A DNA stretch of 64,000 nt from Limihaloglobus sulfuriphilus (GCF_001999965.1 NZ_CP019646.1:2790001-2854000), one strand, 5' to 3'; numbered from the stretch's first letter, positions 41,906-51,377 are shown. Made by a program: numbers and translations. The notes: a model not told the origin generated them from the letters alone.

Positions 41906-43738
41906 TCATGTATGATTCTGCTGGTATTCTTCTATTGCCCGCATAAACATTTTGCCGTATTTTTTTAGTTTTTTGCGGCCTGCGCCGTTGACCTGTAAGA
42001 ATTCTTCATCTGAGGCGGGCATTATGCGTGCCATATCTCTAAGCGAGGTGTCGCCAAAAATAATGTAAGCGGGAATGCGCCTTGTCGCGGCGATCTCGGC
42101 GCGGAGCTTGCGTAGGTGTTCAAAGAGACTTCGGTCAACATCCTGCCAGGAACTTGATGCTATCCGGGCTTTTTGTATCTTTTCTTTTTGCATCGTCGGC
42201 TTGAGCAGCCGCGGCGTCTCTTCGCCCCGAAGAACATTCCAGCCTTTTTTGGTAACAGCAAGCACATTGAACTCGCCGCACTTTTCGATATAGCCCTGGC
42301 CGGTGAGCTGTTCTATCCAGCCGCGTATCGTTTTAATCTGATACTCCGCGAGCAGCGAATAGGTGCTGAGCCTGTCATGGCCGTTTTCTATTATCCGTTT
42401 ATCTTTGGAACCGGCCAAAACAGAGGCAACATAGCCGCCACCAAACCGCTGTTCGACCCGCATGATACAGGATAGAATCTTCTGTCCGATTATGAGTGCA
42501 TCTTCTATCGCGTCATACTCATCAAGGCAGATATCGCATGCGCTGCAGCTGCCGGCTTTGAGCGTCTGGCCAAAGTATTCAACCAGATTCCGGTGTCGGC
42601 ATGTGTCACCCGTGCAGTAGCTGTATATGCCTGTGAGTTTTTCCATAGCCGCTTCTGTTGACTGGGGTGTGGAATTCTCTGAATTGCTGATAATGCTCTT
42701 CCATACGCCGTAATCGCCGCCTGAATAAAACAGCCAGCATTCCGCCTCGAGCCCGTCTCGGCCCGCCCTTCCGCTTTCCTGCTGGTAATTCTCCAGAGAT
42801 TTAGGCATACCGGTATGAATAACGTATCGAACGTTGGATTTATCGATACCCATTCCGAAGGCGATTGTAGCGACAACTATATCTACTTTTTCTGTTATAA
42901 AAAGATCCTGGCTGAGCTTGCGTTGATGGTCCTTCATGCCGGCATGGTAGCCCGCGGCCCTGTACCCGGCGGACTGGAGGGAATCACAGAGCGAATCTAC
43001 GTCTTTTCGCCTTATACAGTAGATTATGCCGGACTCGTTTTTGTGGCGGTCAACTACAGAGCGAACCTGTTTAAGTATATTGCCGCGAGGCTTCACCCTG
43101 TATATGAGATTTGGCCGGTCGAATGAGCCTGTCAGCATTGCCGGATCTGTGAGATTGAGCTGTGCGGCGATATCCTGCCGCACCACAGCGGTGGCAGTTG
43201 CGGTATATGCGCCGATACATACGCCTGGAAACCGCTGTTTGAGCCGGCCGAGCTGGCGGTATTCGGGACGGAAATCATGCCCCCACATGCTCACACAATG
43301 GGCTTCATCAACGGCTATAAAGGATATTTTACAGCCGCACAGAATATTTAGAAACCACTCCGAGACGATTCTTTCAGGTGAAATATAAAGGAGTTTGAGC
43401 CGGTTAGAGGCGATCATCTCGAACACCCTGTCCTGTTCATGCGTCATCAGCGAACTGTCAAGCCGCGCCGCCGCAACGCCGCAGTCAACCAGCGCATCAA
43501 CCTGATCTTTCATCAATGAAATCAGCGGCGAGACTACAACCGTTAAGCCCTCACCTATAACCGCCGGCACCTGGAAACATAGCGACTTGCCGCCGCCGGT
43601 GGGCAGTACGACAACTGAATCCCTGCCTGTTACAGCGCAGTGCATGGCCTCCTCCTGCAGAGGCCGGAAGCTGTTGTAGCCCCAATACTTTGATAACGCT
43701 GATTTAATCTTTCCCAGCTGTCTGACATTATCGGTCAT
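41906..43738 (-). CDS. recQ: ATP-dependent DNA helicase RecQ
   Basis: Protein of 610 aa. Helicase motifs: FRPLQEEAMHC, Walker A VVLPTGGGKSLCF, DEAH box AVDEAHCVSMWGHDFRPEY, and QESGRAGRDG. The RQC zinc site has CRHRNLVEYFGQTL and CSACDICLDEYD. A C-terminal HRDC domain follows (DVDRSLFEHLRKLRAEIA ... QVNGAGRKKLKKYG). Full-length bacterial RecQ, acting in recombination and replication repair. Unrelated to the catabolic genes around it. Confidence 0.96.
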   Translation of the reverse strand: MTDNVRQLGKIKSALSKYWGYNSFRPLQEEAMHCAVTGRDSVVVLPTGGGKSLCFQVPAVIGEGLTVVVSPLISLMKDQVDALVDCGVAAARLDSSLMTHEQDRVFEMIASNRLKLLYISPERIVSEWFLNILCGCKISFIAVDEAHCVSMWGHDFRPEYRQLGRLKQRFPGVCIGAYTATATAVVRQDIAAQLNLTDPAMLTGSFDRPNLIYRVKPRGNILKQVRSVVDRHKNESGIIYCIRRKDVDSLCDSLQSAGYRAAGYHAGMKDHQRKLSQDLFITEKVDIVVATIAFGMGIDKSNVRYVIHTGMPKSLENYQQESGRAGRDGLEAECWLFYSGGDYGVWKSIISNSENSTPQSTEAAMEKLTGIYSYCTGDTCRHRNLVEYFGQTLKAGSCSACDICLDEYDAIEDALIIGQKILSCIMRVEQRFGGGYVASVLAGSKDKRIIENGHDRLSTYSLLAEYQIKTIRGWIEQLTGQGYIEKCGEFNVLAVTKKGWNVLRGEETPRLLKPTMQKEKIQKARIASSSWQDVDRSLFEHLRKLRAEIAATRRIPAYIIFGDTSLRDMARIMPASDEEFLQVNGAGRKKLKKYGKMFMRAIEEYQQNHT

Positions 43739-43927
43739 AATAAAGTATTTTAGTTTAAGAGCTGAAAAGTCAATTCAAATAACACATCTTTTTTTTAAGG
43801 CAGCGGGAGTTTATTAGTCTGCGGCATTTTATTGAAGCAAAACACAACGTAGATCAGTCTATTTCCGCTAATTCTGTAATACTACGGCAACAGGCGGCGT
43901 AAATCGATAAACGAGCGGGTATTTGTG

Positions 43928-43956
43928 TTGACATTAACGGGCTGAAAGGATATAAG
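43928..43956 (+). promoter_or_regulatory. Sigma-70 promoter of the isomerase gene
   Basis: TTGACA (43928-43933), a 17-base spacer and TATAAG (43951-43956), 34 bases before the ATG at 43990; a TTGGAG ribosome-binding site follows. Confidence 0.7.
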
Positions 43957-43989
43957 TAATGTAATAGTTATATCTTTTGGAGAACCGAA

Positions 43990-44898
43990 ATGGATAGACG
44001 TGAATTTATTATTGCAGGTGCCGCCGCAGCGGCTGTTGCGGCCTCACCCTCTCTTCACTCACAGGAGCATACCATGAAACCAGTTTTTAAACTCAAGTAC
44101 GCGCCGCACTTCGGCATGTTTGAAAATTCCGCCGGCAAGGATTTACTCGATCAGCTACAGTTCGCGGCAGACGAGGGCTTCCGGGCATGGGAAGACAACG
44201 GCATGATGAAACGTGACAAAAGCCTCCAGCAGAAAATAGCCGACAAGATGGCTTCGCTGGATATGGAGATGGGTGTATTCTGCTCGTATCTGGGCTACGG
44301 CAAGAAAGATATGGTATCCAGAACGGACAAGGATTTCCAGGACGAGCTTCGCAAAATGAGCCATGATACAGTAGAAACTGCCAAACGTGTCAACGCGAGG
44401 TGGTGCACAGTCGTTCCCAGCGAGGTTGAAATGAAGCTCGATTACGATTACCAGATGGCTAACTGCGTGGAAAACCTGCGGGTTATGGCGGAGATTTTCG
44501 AAAAAACCGGCCTTGTAATGGTTCTTGAGCCGCTCAACTGGCAGGCCAACCACCCGGGGCTGTTCCTGACCAAAATGGCACAGGCGTACAATATCTGCAC
44601 CGCCGTTGATTCGCCGAGCTGCAAGATACTCGACGACCTGTACCACCAGCAGATAACTGAGGGTAACCTGATACCCAACATCGACAAATGCTGGAAACAC
44701 ATCGCATATTTCCAGACCGGCGACAACCCCGGCCGCAAGGAACCGACAACCGGAGAGATCAACTACCGTAACGTATTTGCCCATATCCACTCCAAAGGAT
44801 ATACCGGTATAGTCGGCATGGAACACGGCAACAGCCGGAAAGGAAAAGACGGCGAAAGAGCCGTCATAGAAGCGTACCGAAAATGCGATAATTTCTAA
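43990..44898 (+). CDS. Tat-exported hydroxypyruvate isomerase-like TIM-barrel protein
   Basis: Protein of 302 aa. Twin-arginine start (MDRREFIIAGAAAAAVAAS) suggests export. The body is the xylose-isomerase-like TIM barrel of hydroxypyruvate isomerases: MVLEPLNWQANHPG (catalytic Glu), IAYFQTGDNPGRKEPTTGEI, and GIVGMEHGNS (second Glu). True Hyi is cytoplasmic; exported relatives in planctomycetes are thought to act on sugars but their substrates are not established. The Gfo/Idh/MocA gene 122 bases downstream may share the pathway. Confidence 0.85.
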   Translation: MDRREFIIAGAAAAAVAASPSLHSQEHTMKPVFKLKYAPHFGMFENSAGKDLLDQLQFAADEGFRAWEDNGMMKRDKSLQQKIADKMASLDMEMGVFCSYLGYGKKDMVSRTDKDFQDELRKMSHDTVETAKRVNARWCTVVPSEVEMKLDYDYQMANCVENLRVMAEIFEKTGLVMVLEPLNWQANHPGLFLTKMAQAYNICTAVDSPSCKILDDLYHQQITEGNLIPNIDKCWKHIAYFQTGDNPGRKEPTTGEINYRNVFAHIHSKGYTGIVGMEHGNSRKGKDGERAVIEAYRKCDNF

Positions 44899-44925
44899 AC
44901 CCCGACTTTAAAACTAATTAGACAA

Positions 44926-44992
44926 GATTAACAAGATGGACAGGATTTTATTGAATTATATTTAAATCTTGTTAATCGTGTAAATCATGTCC
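44926..44992. repeat. Palindromic intergenic repeat
   Basis: GATTAACAAGAT (44926-44937) is perfectly repeated in inverted form as ATCTTGTTAATC (44966-44977). The neighbouring GGACAGGATTT (44938-44948) recurs inverted with one mismatch at 44982-44992. Units of this sort are dispersed between genes in many environmental bacteria. It may act as a bidirectional attenuator between the two sugar-enzyme genes. Confidence 0.6.
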
Positions 44993-45020
44993 ACTTTATT
45001 TAATTATTTAAGGAGTAAAA

Positions 45021-46307
45021 ATGAAAAATAACAAGATTGTTATGACCCGCAGAGATATAATTAAAACCGCAAGCGTATCAGCGGCAGTGCTGGCCTCCGG
45101 TTCATCGAAACTCTTTGCCGCCGGCCATGAAGAGCTGAAAATCGCCCTTGTCGGCTGCGGCGGACGCGGAAACGGAGCACTTCGCGATCATATCGCCGCC
45201 GCAAAGGCCGTCGGCACAAACGTTAAAATTGTCGCGTTGGCTGACTTCTTCCTCGATAAGGCAAAGGCAACCGCAAAAGAGCACGGCGTCAGCGAGGATA
45301 TATGTTACGGCGGAGCAACCGGTTACAAAAACGTCATGTCAAGCGGCGCAGACCTGGTACTTCTGGTCACGCCGCCGAACTTCCGCCCGCTGCACTTAGA
45401 GGCGGCAGTCAAAGCGGGAATGCATGTATTCATGGAGAAGCCGGTTGCAGTTGACCCGCCCGGAGCAAGGCGAATTATAGCCGCCGGCGAAAAGGCAAAA
45501 GCCGCCGGGCTGAGCATTGTTGCCGGCACACAGCGCAGGCACCAGGGCGATTACCTGCGGACGTATGACCTGGTGCAAAAAGGAGTTATCGGCGAGATAA
45601 AAGGCGGCGAAGTTTTCTGGTGCGGCGGCAAACTCTGGCACCGCGACCGTAAAGAAGACGAATCAGATGCGAGCTATCTGGTACGCAACTGGGTGAACTT
45701 CACAGAGATGAGCGGCGACCATATCGTGGAACAGCACGTCCATAACATTGACGTTGCGAACTGGTTTATAGGCCGGCTGCCGGTCGCGGCTCTGGGCTTT
45801 GGAAGCCGCAGCCGCAGGGTTACCGGAAACCAGTACGACTCATTCAGTGTGGATTTCGACTATGGCGAGGGCGTGCATATCCACAGCATGTGCCGCCAGA
45901 TTAACGGCTGTTACAACAGAGTGGCGGAGCATTTTGTCGGCACAAAAGGCGATACATGGGCATCGAACGCTCCAAAAGACATAGACCCCGCGATCAAGCC
46001 CGCAGAGATAAAGACACACGACAACCCGTACGTGCAGGAGCATATCGACCTGCTAAACGCCGTAAAAAGCGGCAAGCCGATCAATGAGGCATACAATGTC
46101 GCCGCATCGACCATGTGCGGGATAATGGGCAGGATAAGCGCATATACCGGCCAGATGGTTCGCATGAGCGACCTGATGACAAACGAGCAATCGCCGTTCT
46201 ACAGCATGACGCTGAAACTAACAGCGGAAGATTTCGAAACGGGCAATGTTTTCACCCCGCAGGAAGAAACCGCCCCGCTGCCCGGAGAAGCCTGGAAACC
46301 GGCATAA
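45021..46307 (+). CDS. Tat-exported Gfo/Idh/MocA-family oxidoreductase
   Basis: Protein of 428 aa. Twin-arginine signal (MTRRDIIKTASVSAAVLASG, residues 8-27). The Rossmann motif is ALVGCGGRGNGA, followed by LVTPPNFRPLHLEAAVKAG and the conserved VFMEKPVAVDPPG. The C-terminal domain includes DHIVEQHVHNIDVANW, the catalytic histidine region. It should oxidise or reduce a sugar or sugar acid with NAD(P); exported members may use tightly bound cofactor. AAGGAG precedes the ATG. Confidence 0.92.
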   Translation: MKNNKIVMTRRDIIKTASVSAAVLASGSSKLFAAGHEELKIALVGCGGRGNGALRDHIAAAKAVGTNVKIVALADFFLDKAKATAKEHGVSEDICYGGATGYKNVMSSGADLVLLVTPPNFRPLHLEAAVKAGMHVFMEKPVAVDPPGARRIIAAGEKAKAAGLSIVAGTQRRHQGDYLRTYDLVQKGVIGEIKGGEVFWCGGKLWHRDRKEDESDASYLVRNWVNFTEMSGDHIVEQHVHNIDVANWFIGRLPVAALGFGSRSRRVTGNQYDSFSVDFDYGEGVHIHSMCRQINGCYNRVAEHFVGTKGDTWASNAPKDIDPAIKPAEIKTHDNPYVQEHIDLLNAVKSGKPINEAYNVAASTMCGIMGRISAYTGQMVRMSDLMTNEQSPFYSMTLKLTAEDFETGNVFTPQEETAPLPGEAWKPA

Positions 46308-46330
46308 TTCCAGCAGTGCGAAACCAGACT

Positions 46331-46407
46331 ATTCACAAAATATTATAATAATTCGTGATTGTATTCGAAAATTATTATATTTTTTTGTGTTTACATTCAC
46401 AAAATAT
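46331..46407. repeat. Direct repeats and AT-rich palindrome upstream of the DUF4143 ATPase
   Basis: ATTCACAAAATAT occurs at 46331-46343 and again at 46395-46407, 64 bp apart. Between them lies an AT-rich inverted repeat (AATATTATAATAATT with AATTATTATATTTT). The second direct repeat overlaps the promoter spacer, so binding of a regulator to these sites is plausible. Confidence 0.5.
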
Positions 46408-46418
46408 CATAGTATAAT
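46390..46418 (+). promoter_or_regulatory. Sigma-70 promoter giving a leaderless mRNA
   Basis: TTTACA (46390-46395), a 17-base spacer and TATAAT (46413-46418). Transcription would start about 46425, which is the A of the ATG start codon. No ribosome-binding site is present. Confidence 0.65.
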
Positions 46419-46424
46419 GTGAAT

Positions 46425-47555
46425 ATGATAAACAGGCACATACAGTCAGATCTCGAAAACAGGCTGTTTTCCGGCAAGGCAATCGTTCTCATGGGACCGC
46501 GCCAGGTAGGAAAAACCACCCTTATTGACATGGTATGCGGCAGCAGAAAAGATGTTTTGTATCTTAACGGCGATGAGCCCGACATACGTGAAAACTTCAG
46601 TGATATTACCTCTGACGAGCTGATTGCAATTATCGGTTCAAATAAGATTGTGGTTATAGACGAGGCGCAGCGAATAAAAAATATCGGATTGACGCTGAAA
46701 TTGATAACCGACAAGATTAAACACGTGCAGGTCATTGCCTCCGGCTCATCTTCATTTGAGCTTGCATCCAATATTAAAGAGCCGCTTACAGGCCGAAAAA
46801 CCGAGTTTAAACTCTACCCGCTTTCATATGCGGAGATGGTTAAGCATCACGGACTCATCAAGGAACGCCGACTCCTTGAGCAGCGACTGATTTATGGCTA
46901 TTATCCGGAGGTGGTAACCGCCGCCGGAGATGACGCACGCAATACCGTTAACGAACTGGCAGACAGCTATTTGTACAAGGATCTTTTCATTCTTAACGAC
47001 ATCAAGAAATCATACGTATTTGAAAAACTTGTTCAGGCCCTGGCATTGCAGATCGGCAGTGAAGTTTCGCCTCATGAACTATCCCGACTGATAGGAGTAG
47101 ATAAAAATACTGTCAATAAATATCTCGACCTGCTGGAAAAGGCATTTGTGGTTTTTTCTTTGCCCTCGCTTGCCCGAAACGTACGCACTGAGCTTCGAAA
47201 GGGCAGAAAATACTACTTTTATGATACAGGAATACGCAACGCGGTCATAAACAATTTTGCATCACTTGCCCAGCGGGCAGATGTCGGGGCGATCTGGGAG
47301 AATTTCCTTATCGCCGAGCGCCGAAAACTGCTTGATTATAAGCGAATACGCCACAAAATGTACTTCTGGCGGACTACCCAGCAGCAGGAGATTGATTATG
47401 TTGAAGAGCGGGAAAACCGCTTTCACGCTTTTGAGTTCAAGTGGAACCCCTCCGCCAAAGCCAGGATATCGAAAACTTTCACACGTGCTTACCCTGACTC
47501 CGAGACGGCGGCTATATCACGCGAGAATTACGAAGATTTCTTTGATGTTCATTGA
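46425..47555 (+). CDS. AAA-type ATPase, DUF4143 family
   Basis: Protein of 376 aa. Walker A is MGPRQVGKTTLI (about 23-34), Walker B IVVIDEAQRI, and arginine-containing SGSSSFEL follows. The C-terminal half is the DUF4143 domain with winged helix (SPHELSRLIGVDKNTVNKYLDLLEKAFVV) and an ending similar to PD-(D/E)XK nucleases (YFWRTTQQQEIDYVEERENRFHAFEFK). The product is widespread and often found near mobile or toxin-antitoxin genes; its function is unknown. ATG 46425 coincides with the expected transcription start; GTG 46419 is the alternative. Confidence 0.85.
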   Translation: MINRHIQSDLENRLFSGKAIVLMGPRQVGKTTLIDMVCGSRKDVLYLNGDEPDIRENFSDITSDELIAIIGSNKIVVIDEAQRIKNIGLTLKLITDKIKHVQVIASGSSSFELASNIKEPLTGRKTEFKLYPLSYAEMVKHHGLIKERRLLEQRLIYGYYPEVVTAAGDDARNTVNELADSYLYKDLFILNDIKKSYVFEKLVQALALQIGSEVSPHELSRLIGVDKNTVNKYLDLLEKAFVVFSLPSLARNVRTELRKGRKYYFYDTGIRNAVINNFASLAQRADVGAIWENFLIAERRKLLDYKRIRHKMYFWRTTQQQEIDYVEERENRFHAFEFKWNPSAKARISKTFTRAYPDSETAAISRENYEDFFDVH

Positions 47556-47563
47556 CCCGTGAG

Positions 47564-48397
47564 TTACTTCTCTCTTGAGCTGATGTATCTGAGCAGTATC
47601 TCATAAGCCGGACTGACCATCTGGCCGTGGTCGCTGCCCTGCAGTTCGTAAAGGATAGTCTCCTTGTGGCCGGCGACTTTCATCATACGCATCATGTACG
47701 CGTTTTCCTCGTACCTGCCCAGCAGCTCCAGCTCACGGTCGCCGGTGATCAGCACCAGCGGCGGCGAATCGGGGCGTACAAGATACAGCGGCGCCATCTC
47801 GTCGATTATCGGCCGGGTGCCAGGGATCCCGCGTTCTCCTCGCACGGTGAAATGGGTGATTGTATGGCCGCTGAAGGGAAGCAAGGCAGCGATGTCATCG
47901 GCATCAATACCGTATTTTTTGAGGTAGCTTTTATCCATGCCGACCATGCTTGCCAGGTACCCGCCGGCAGAATGGCCCGAGACATAAATCTTATCCCTGC
48001 TGCCGCCGTATTTCTCTATCGCTTTGAATGTCCAGGCGACTGCCGCCGCGGCATCTTCCACATACACCGGCGATTTCACCTTCGGCGAGAGCCTGTAATT
48101 CGCGGCGACTACCGCCATGCCGCGGCCTTTGAGTTTTTCCGGAACAGATTTATTGCCGCCGGTTATGCCGCCGCCGTGAAACCAGACTACTGTTGGATAA
48201 TCCTTTATTTTTGTGGGATAATAGATATCAAGCCTGCAGCGCTGTTGAATGTAATCATCCTTGTCCGCTTCTGCCGCGGTTCTGTAAAGTATGTCGGCTT
48301 CAAAATTGTACTGCTCTTGGTTTTTGCTGCTCTCTGCGCTGAATACAAAGGAAACCCCAGGCAAAAATACAACCAACAATATGAGATTTTTGTACAT
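47564..48397 (-). CDS. Secreted alpha/beta-hydrolase (esterase)
   Basis: Protein of 277 aa with a signal peptide (residues 1-20, cleavage near VFSA/E). The oxyanion-hole motif VVWFHGGGITGG, nucleophile elbow VSGHSAGGYLASM and catalytic histidine region GSDHGQMV are those of the carboxylesterase/HSL-like group. A likely substrate is ester-linked groups on polysaccharides or small esters. It is convergent with the DUF4143 ATPase gene, 8 bases apart. Confidence 0.88.
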   Translation of the reverse strand: MYKNLILLVVFLPGVSFVFSAESSKNQEQYNFEADILYRTAAEADKDDYIQQRCRLDIYYPTKIKDYPTVVWFHGGGITGGNKSVPEKLKGRGMAVVAANYRLSPKVKSPVYVEDAAAAVAWTFKAIEKYGGSRDKIYVSGHSAGGYLASMVGMDKSYLKKYGIDADDIAALLPFSGHTITHFTVRGERGIPGTRPIIDEMAPLYLVRPDSPPLVLITGDRELELLGRYEENAYMMRMMKVAGHKETILYELQGSDHGQMVSPAYEILLRYISSREK

Positions 48398-48409
48398 TAT
48401 AACTCTCCT

Positions 48410-48949
48410 TTATTTTCTTATTTTATTCCAGAATTTTACGATACCCCGTGAGCCGGCGAATAACCATATTCCCAGCAGAAGCTGTATGACTGAGGGTAAT
48501 ACCCGATTCAGGCCGCCGCCGAACATTCTGGTGTACCCTTCCGGGCCCCTGCCGCTGCCAAGTGCCGAGGTGATTGCGCTGCCGGCATAACTTAATAGCA
48601 GTGGAAGCGTCAGGACAATAAAGTAAACCCCCATGCAGGATATCACGACTCTCATTACGTTATCGCTGCTGAGAGCAGGCCCGGCAGGCATAACCGCGTC
48701 CTCTTTGACCAGCCAACCGGCGATACGGTCGCTGAGTTTTATCACCGCAAGGCTGAACACAAGCGGAATCAGTATCCCTGCCGCAGCCGCAAGGACGCGG
48801 ATAAGCATAATATTGATGCCCGAATCGTCTTGAAATTGATGATCATACATCATGTAGCTGATAGCTGCCCCCATATTAGGAATACTCCTTATCAGAACAA
48901 ATACTCCCATCAGCTTGATCACAAGCGATGCCGTTTCGCGCTTACTCAT
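48410..48949 (-). CDS. Hypothetical integral membrane protein
   Basis: Protein of 179 aa with four hydrophobic segments (about 10-28, 45-70, 95-120, 150-170). Loops are rich in Gly and Ser; no family is recognised. ATG 48949 has GGAGG at ideal spacing on the minus strand. The frame is open further upstream into arfB but without a better start. It lies between arfB and the esterase. Confidence 0.72.
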   Translation of the reverse strand: MSKRETASLVIKLMGVFVLIRSIPNMGAAISYMMYDHQFQDDSGINIMLIRVLAAAAGILIPLVFSLAVIKLSDRIAGWLVKEDAVMPAGPALSSDNVMRVVISCMGVYFIVLTLPLLLSYAGSAITSALGSGRGPEGYTRMFGGGLNRVLPSVIQLLLGIWLFAGSRGIVKFWNKIRK

Positions 48950-48974
48950 TATAACCTCCAGAAATAATAGCCTT

Positions 48975-49391
48975 TTATTCAATAACATCGCGGCGAAGTT
49001 GTTTCTTTTCGCTTTTGATATTTTTTCGTTTAAGCCGTTTTTCTTTGGCTCTCCGCGGCACTTTCGTTGGAATCCGGCGGCGCTGCCTCACTAATGCCGA
49101 GCGTATCAACTCGCGGAATTTCTCGACCGCGTCGATCTGGTTGCCCTTCTGTGTGCGGTACCGCTGGGAAACTATCCGCAAGACACCGTCCTTGTCAATC
49201 CGGTTGGCGAGTCTGCCGCGTATCTGCCGTTTCTGAGCATCGCCCAGGCTCGCGGAGGCGGCAACATCGAAGAACAGCTCCACACGTGTATTGAGCTTGT
49301 TGACGTTCTGACCGCCGGGCCCGCTGCTGCGGCTGTAAGCAAACCGAAGCTCGCTCTCCTCAATCGATGTTTTGCCGTTTATCTGTATCAT
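48975..49391 (-). CDS. arfB: Alternative ribosome-rescue peptidyl-tRNA hydrolase ArfB
   Basis: Protein of 138 aa with the class I release-factor catalytic motif SSGPGGQNVNK (GGQ) and no codon-recognition domains. The basic, unstructured tail (RRIPTKVPRRAKEKRLKRKN) is the ribosome mRNA-channel anchor of ArfB/YaeJ. It releases nascent chains from stalled ribosomes. It lies 10 bases after the type III methyltransferase gene. Confidence 0.93.
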   Translation of the reverse strand: MIQINGKTSIEESELRFAYSRSSGPGGQNVNKLNTRVELFFDVAASASLGDAQKRQIRGRLANRIDKDGVLRIVSQRYRTQKGNQIDAVEKFRELIRSALVRQRRRIPTKVPRRAKEKRLKRKNIKSEKKQLRRDVIE

Positions 49392-49401
49392 TAAAAGGTA
49401 A

Positions 49402-51375
49402 TTATAGCTGTTTTGAATCGATTATCGTTTCATCACCTGCTATATTGCGGATTTTTAACCGGAATTTATCTGTATCAAGCGCATAAACGCCTTTTATCTT
49501 TTCCTTAATGCCGGCCTTGTCTTCCAAGTCAGGATTACTCTTCCAGACCTTGCCCAGTGTCGTATCAAACTGTACAGACTCTATCAGCTCAAGGCCGCTG
49601 CTGCTGAGTTTTACAGCCTTTGACAAATCCTGCTGCAGGGTTCCCTTTTTCGTCTTTTTTGCGTTGAATTCATCAATCTTGTTTTTCAGGTACGAGCTGA
49701 AAAAGTTTTTGATCTCAACCTTATATTTGCCGCCCTGCTTTGTTACCTTTACAATGGCATTATCCGGCGTAAACAGGGCGTCTCGTTTTTCACCGAGTAG
49801 TTCGTCAAGTGAAACAAGTTTTACCTTCAGCTCTGTTTTAGCGGTTTTATTGAGCTGTTTGTTCAGGTATTCCTGATTCACTTCCAGGTCTTTATGGGCA
49901 TAGATGATAATGATTTCATTTGCCTTGTTTGTTACATCTTCAAGTTTATAGATTTCCTCAAGGTAAACATCAAGCAGCTCTCTCGTGAGCTTGTCGTGAA
50001 TACCGGAAAACTTGACAGGCGTATATGTCCCCTTTGCCTGTGCGATACCGCCGTCCCAGAACTCGTTCAGGTCTAAATCGGCGCGGGATTTAAACCCGTC
50101 AATAATCCCGAATATCTTTGCCGTTGTCTGGGCGGGGTTGCGAAAAAGACGCAGGCCGTCTTTGATTTTGAGAATATCAAAACTCGCTCCAGCCTTCACA
50201 AGCCGGTCCCGGGTTGTCTGAACGGCGTTTATCCCGATATCACAGGCAATGAATTTTCTGTTAAGATCATTGGCGACTTTGGCGGTTGTACCGGAGCCGG
50301 AGAAAAAATCGGCGACTATCAATCCTTTGTCTGATGATGCTCGAATAACTCTTTCAAGTAAAGCTGCTGGCTTTTGTGTGTTATAGTTTTCCCTTTCTGA
50401 CGAATTTGCTGATAATGGTTTAACCTCGTCATCAATCCATAAATCTCCTAAATAATTACCTTCTTTTTCGTCTAAATATCTTTTAACACGAGGAATTCCG
50501 TTTTTTGTAAATATTATTCTTCCTTCTTTAATACCGGTATTTATTTTATCCTGTGACCAAATCCAATGTTTTCCAGCAGGGGGGGCTAGCAGTTTTTCCC
50601 CAAATTTTCGAGTAGGGCCTTGTCCAGATTGGCTAAAATCAAATGACCCATACTTACGTCCAGTATTCTCTTCTATATATGGGTAGTTGGAGTCGTCTGA
50701 ATTACCTTGTATATATACCGGATTAAATACAGTTTCTTCACCACACTTATAAAAGAAAATTGAATCTTTAACATTACTAAAGAAATCACTCTGTGACTTA
50801 GCTGCAGTTAATTTTCTCCAAACAATATCACTAACGAAGCTCTCCTCCCCAAAAACTTCATCCAATAATATTTTTACATAATGTCCAATATGCCAGTCAA
50901 GGTGGACATAGATACTCCCCGTTTCGTTCATTACATCTTTAATCGCCAGCAGTCTTTCATACAGCCAGTTCAAATAATCTTCTTTCTGCCATATATCGCC
51001 GTACATGACTTCCTCGCCGATAGTGTTATCATCGGCTTCTACTGATTCGCCGCCGTTTCTCAGGTATATTTTCTTTGCGTAGTTTGCCCCGCTGGCAAAG
51101 GGCGGGTCAATATACACAAGGTCAACCCTTATATTCTGCTGTTTGAGATAGGCACAGGCTGAGAGGCAGTCTCCCTGTATCAGGAGGTTTGTAAAATCGG
51201 CGTTTAAATCGGTTTCCTTGTCGAAAAGTTCCTGCTTTTTCAATTTAGGGCTTCTGACCTCTTCGATCAGCTCTGTTTCAAACACATCGATCTTATCGGG
51301 AAACCGCCGGCCCTGAAAATTCAGCAGAGCCTGGCCCTTTGCCGGTGTGATATTGTACTGTCTCGGTGTTTTCAT
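49402..51375 (-). CDS. Type III restriction-modification methyltransferase (Mod)
   Basis: Protein of 657 aa, N6-adenine methyltransferase of the beta class. The catalytic DPPF motif is in DLVYIDPPFASGANY (about residues 88-102) and precedes the SAM-binding FFSGSGTT (about 358). LLIQGDCLSACAYL starts the domain. About 250 C-terminal residues would hold target recognition. It begins 2 bases after res, giving the order res-mod, the reverse of the usual type III order. No simple-sequence repeats for phase variation are seen. Confidence 0.92.
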   Translation of the reverse strand: MKTPRQYNITPAKGQALLNFQGRRFPDKIDVFETELIEEVRSPKLKKQELFDKETDLNADFTNLLIQGDCLSACAYLKQQNIRVDLVYIDPPFASGANYAKKIYLRNGGESVEADDNTIGEEVMYGDIWQKEDYLNWLYERLLAIKDVMNETGSIYVHLDWHIGHYVKILLDEVFGEESFVSDIVWRKLTAAKSQSDFFSNVKDSIFFYKCGEETVFNPVYIQGNSDDSNYPYIEENTGRKYGSFDFSQSGQGPTRKFGEKLLAPPAGKHWIWSQDKINTGIKEGRIIFTKNGIPRVKRYLDEKEGNYLGDLWIDDEVKPLSANSSERENYNTQKPAALLERVIRASSDKGLIVADFFSGSGTTAKVANDLNRKFIACDIGINAVQTTRDRLVKAGASFDILKIKDGLRLFRNPAQTTAKIFGIIDGFKSRADLDLNEFWDGGIAQAKGTYTPVKFSGIHDKLTRELLDVYLEEIYKLEDVTNKANEIIIIYAHKDLEVNQEYLNKQLNKTAKTELKVKLVSLDELLGEKRDALFTPDNAIVKVTKQGGKYKVEIKNFFSSYLKNKIDEFNAKKTKKGTLQQDLSKAVKLSSSGLELIESVQFDTTLGKVWKSNPDLEDKAGIKEKIKGVYALDTDKFRLKIRNIAGDETIIDSKQL

Positions 51376-51377
51376 AT

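Noticed and set aside
49402-51375. Phase-variable mod gene
   Set aside because: No homopolymer or tetranucleotide tract long enough to switch expression was seen in or before the gene.
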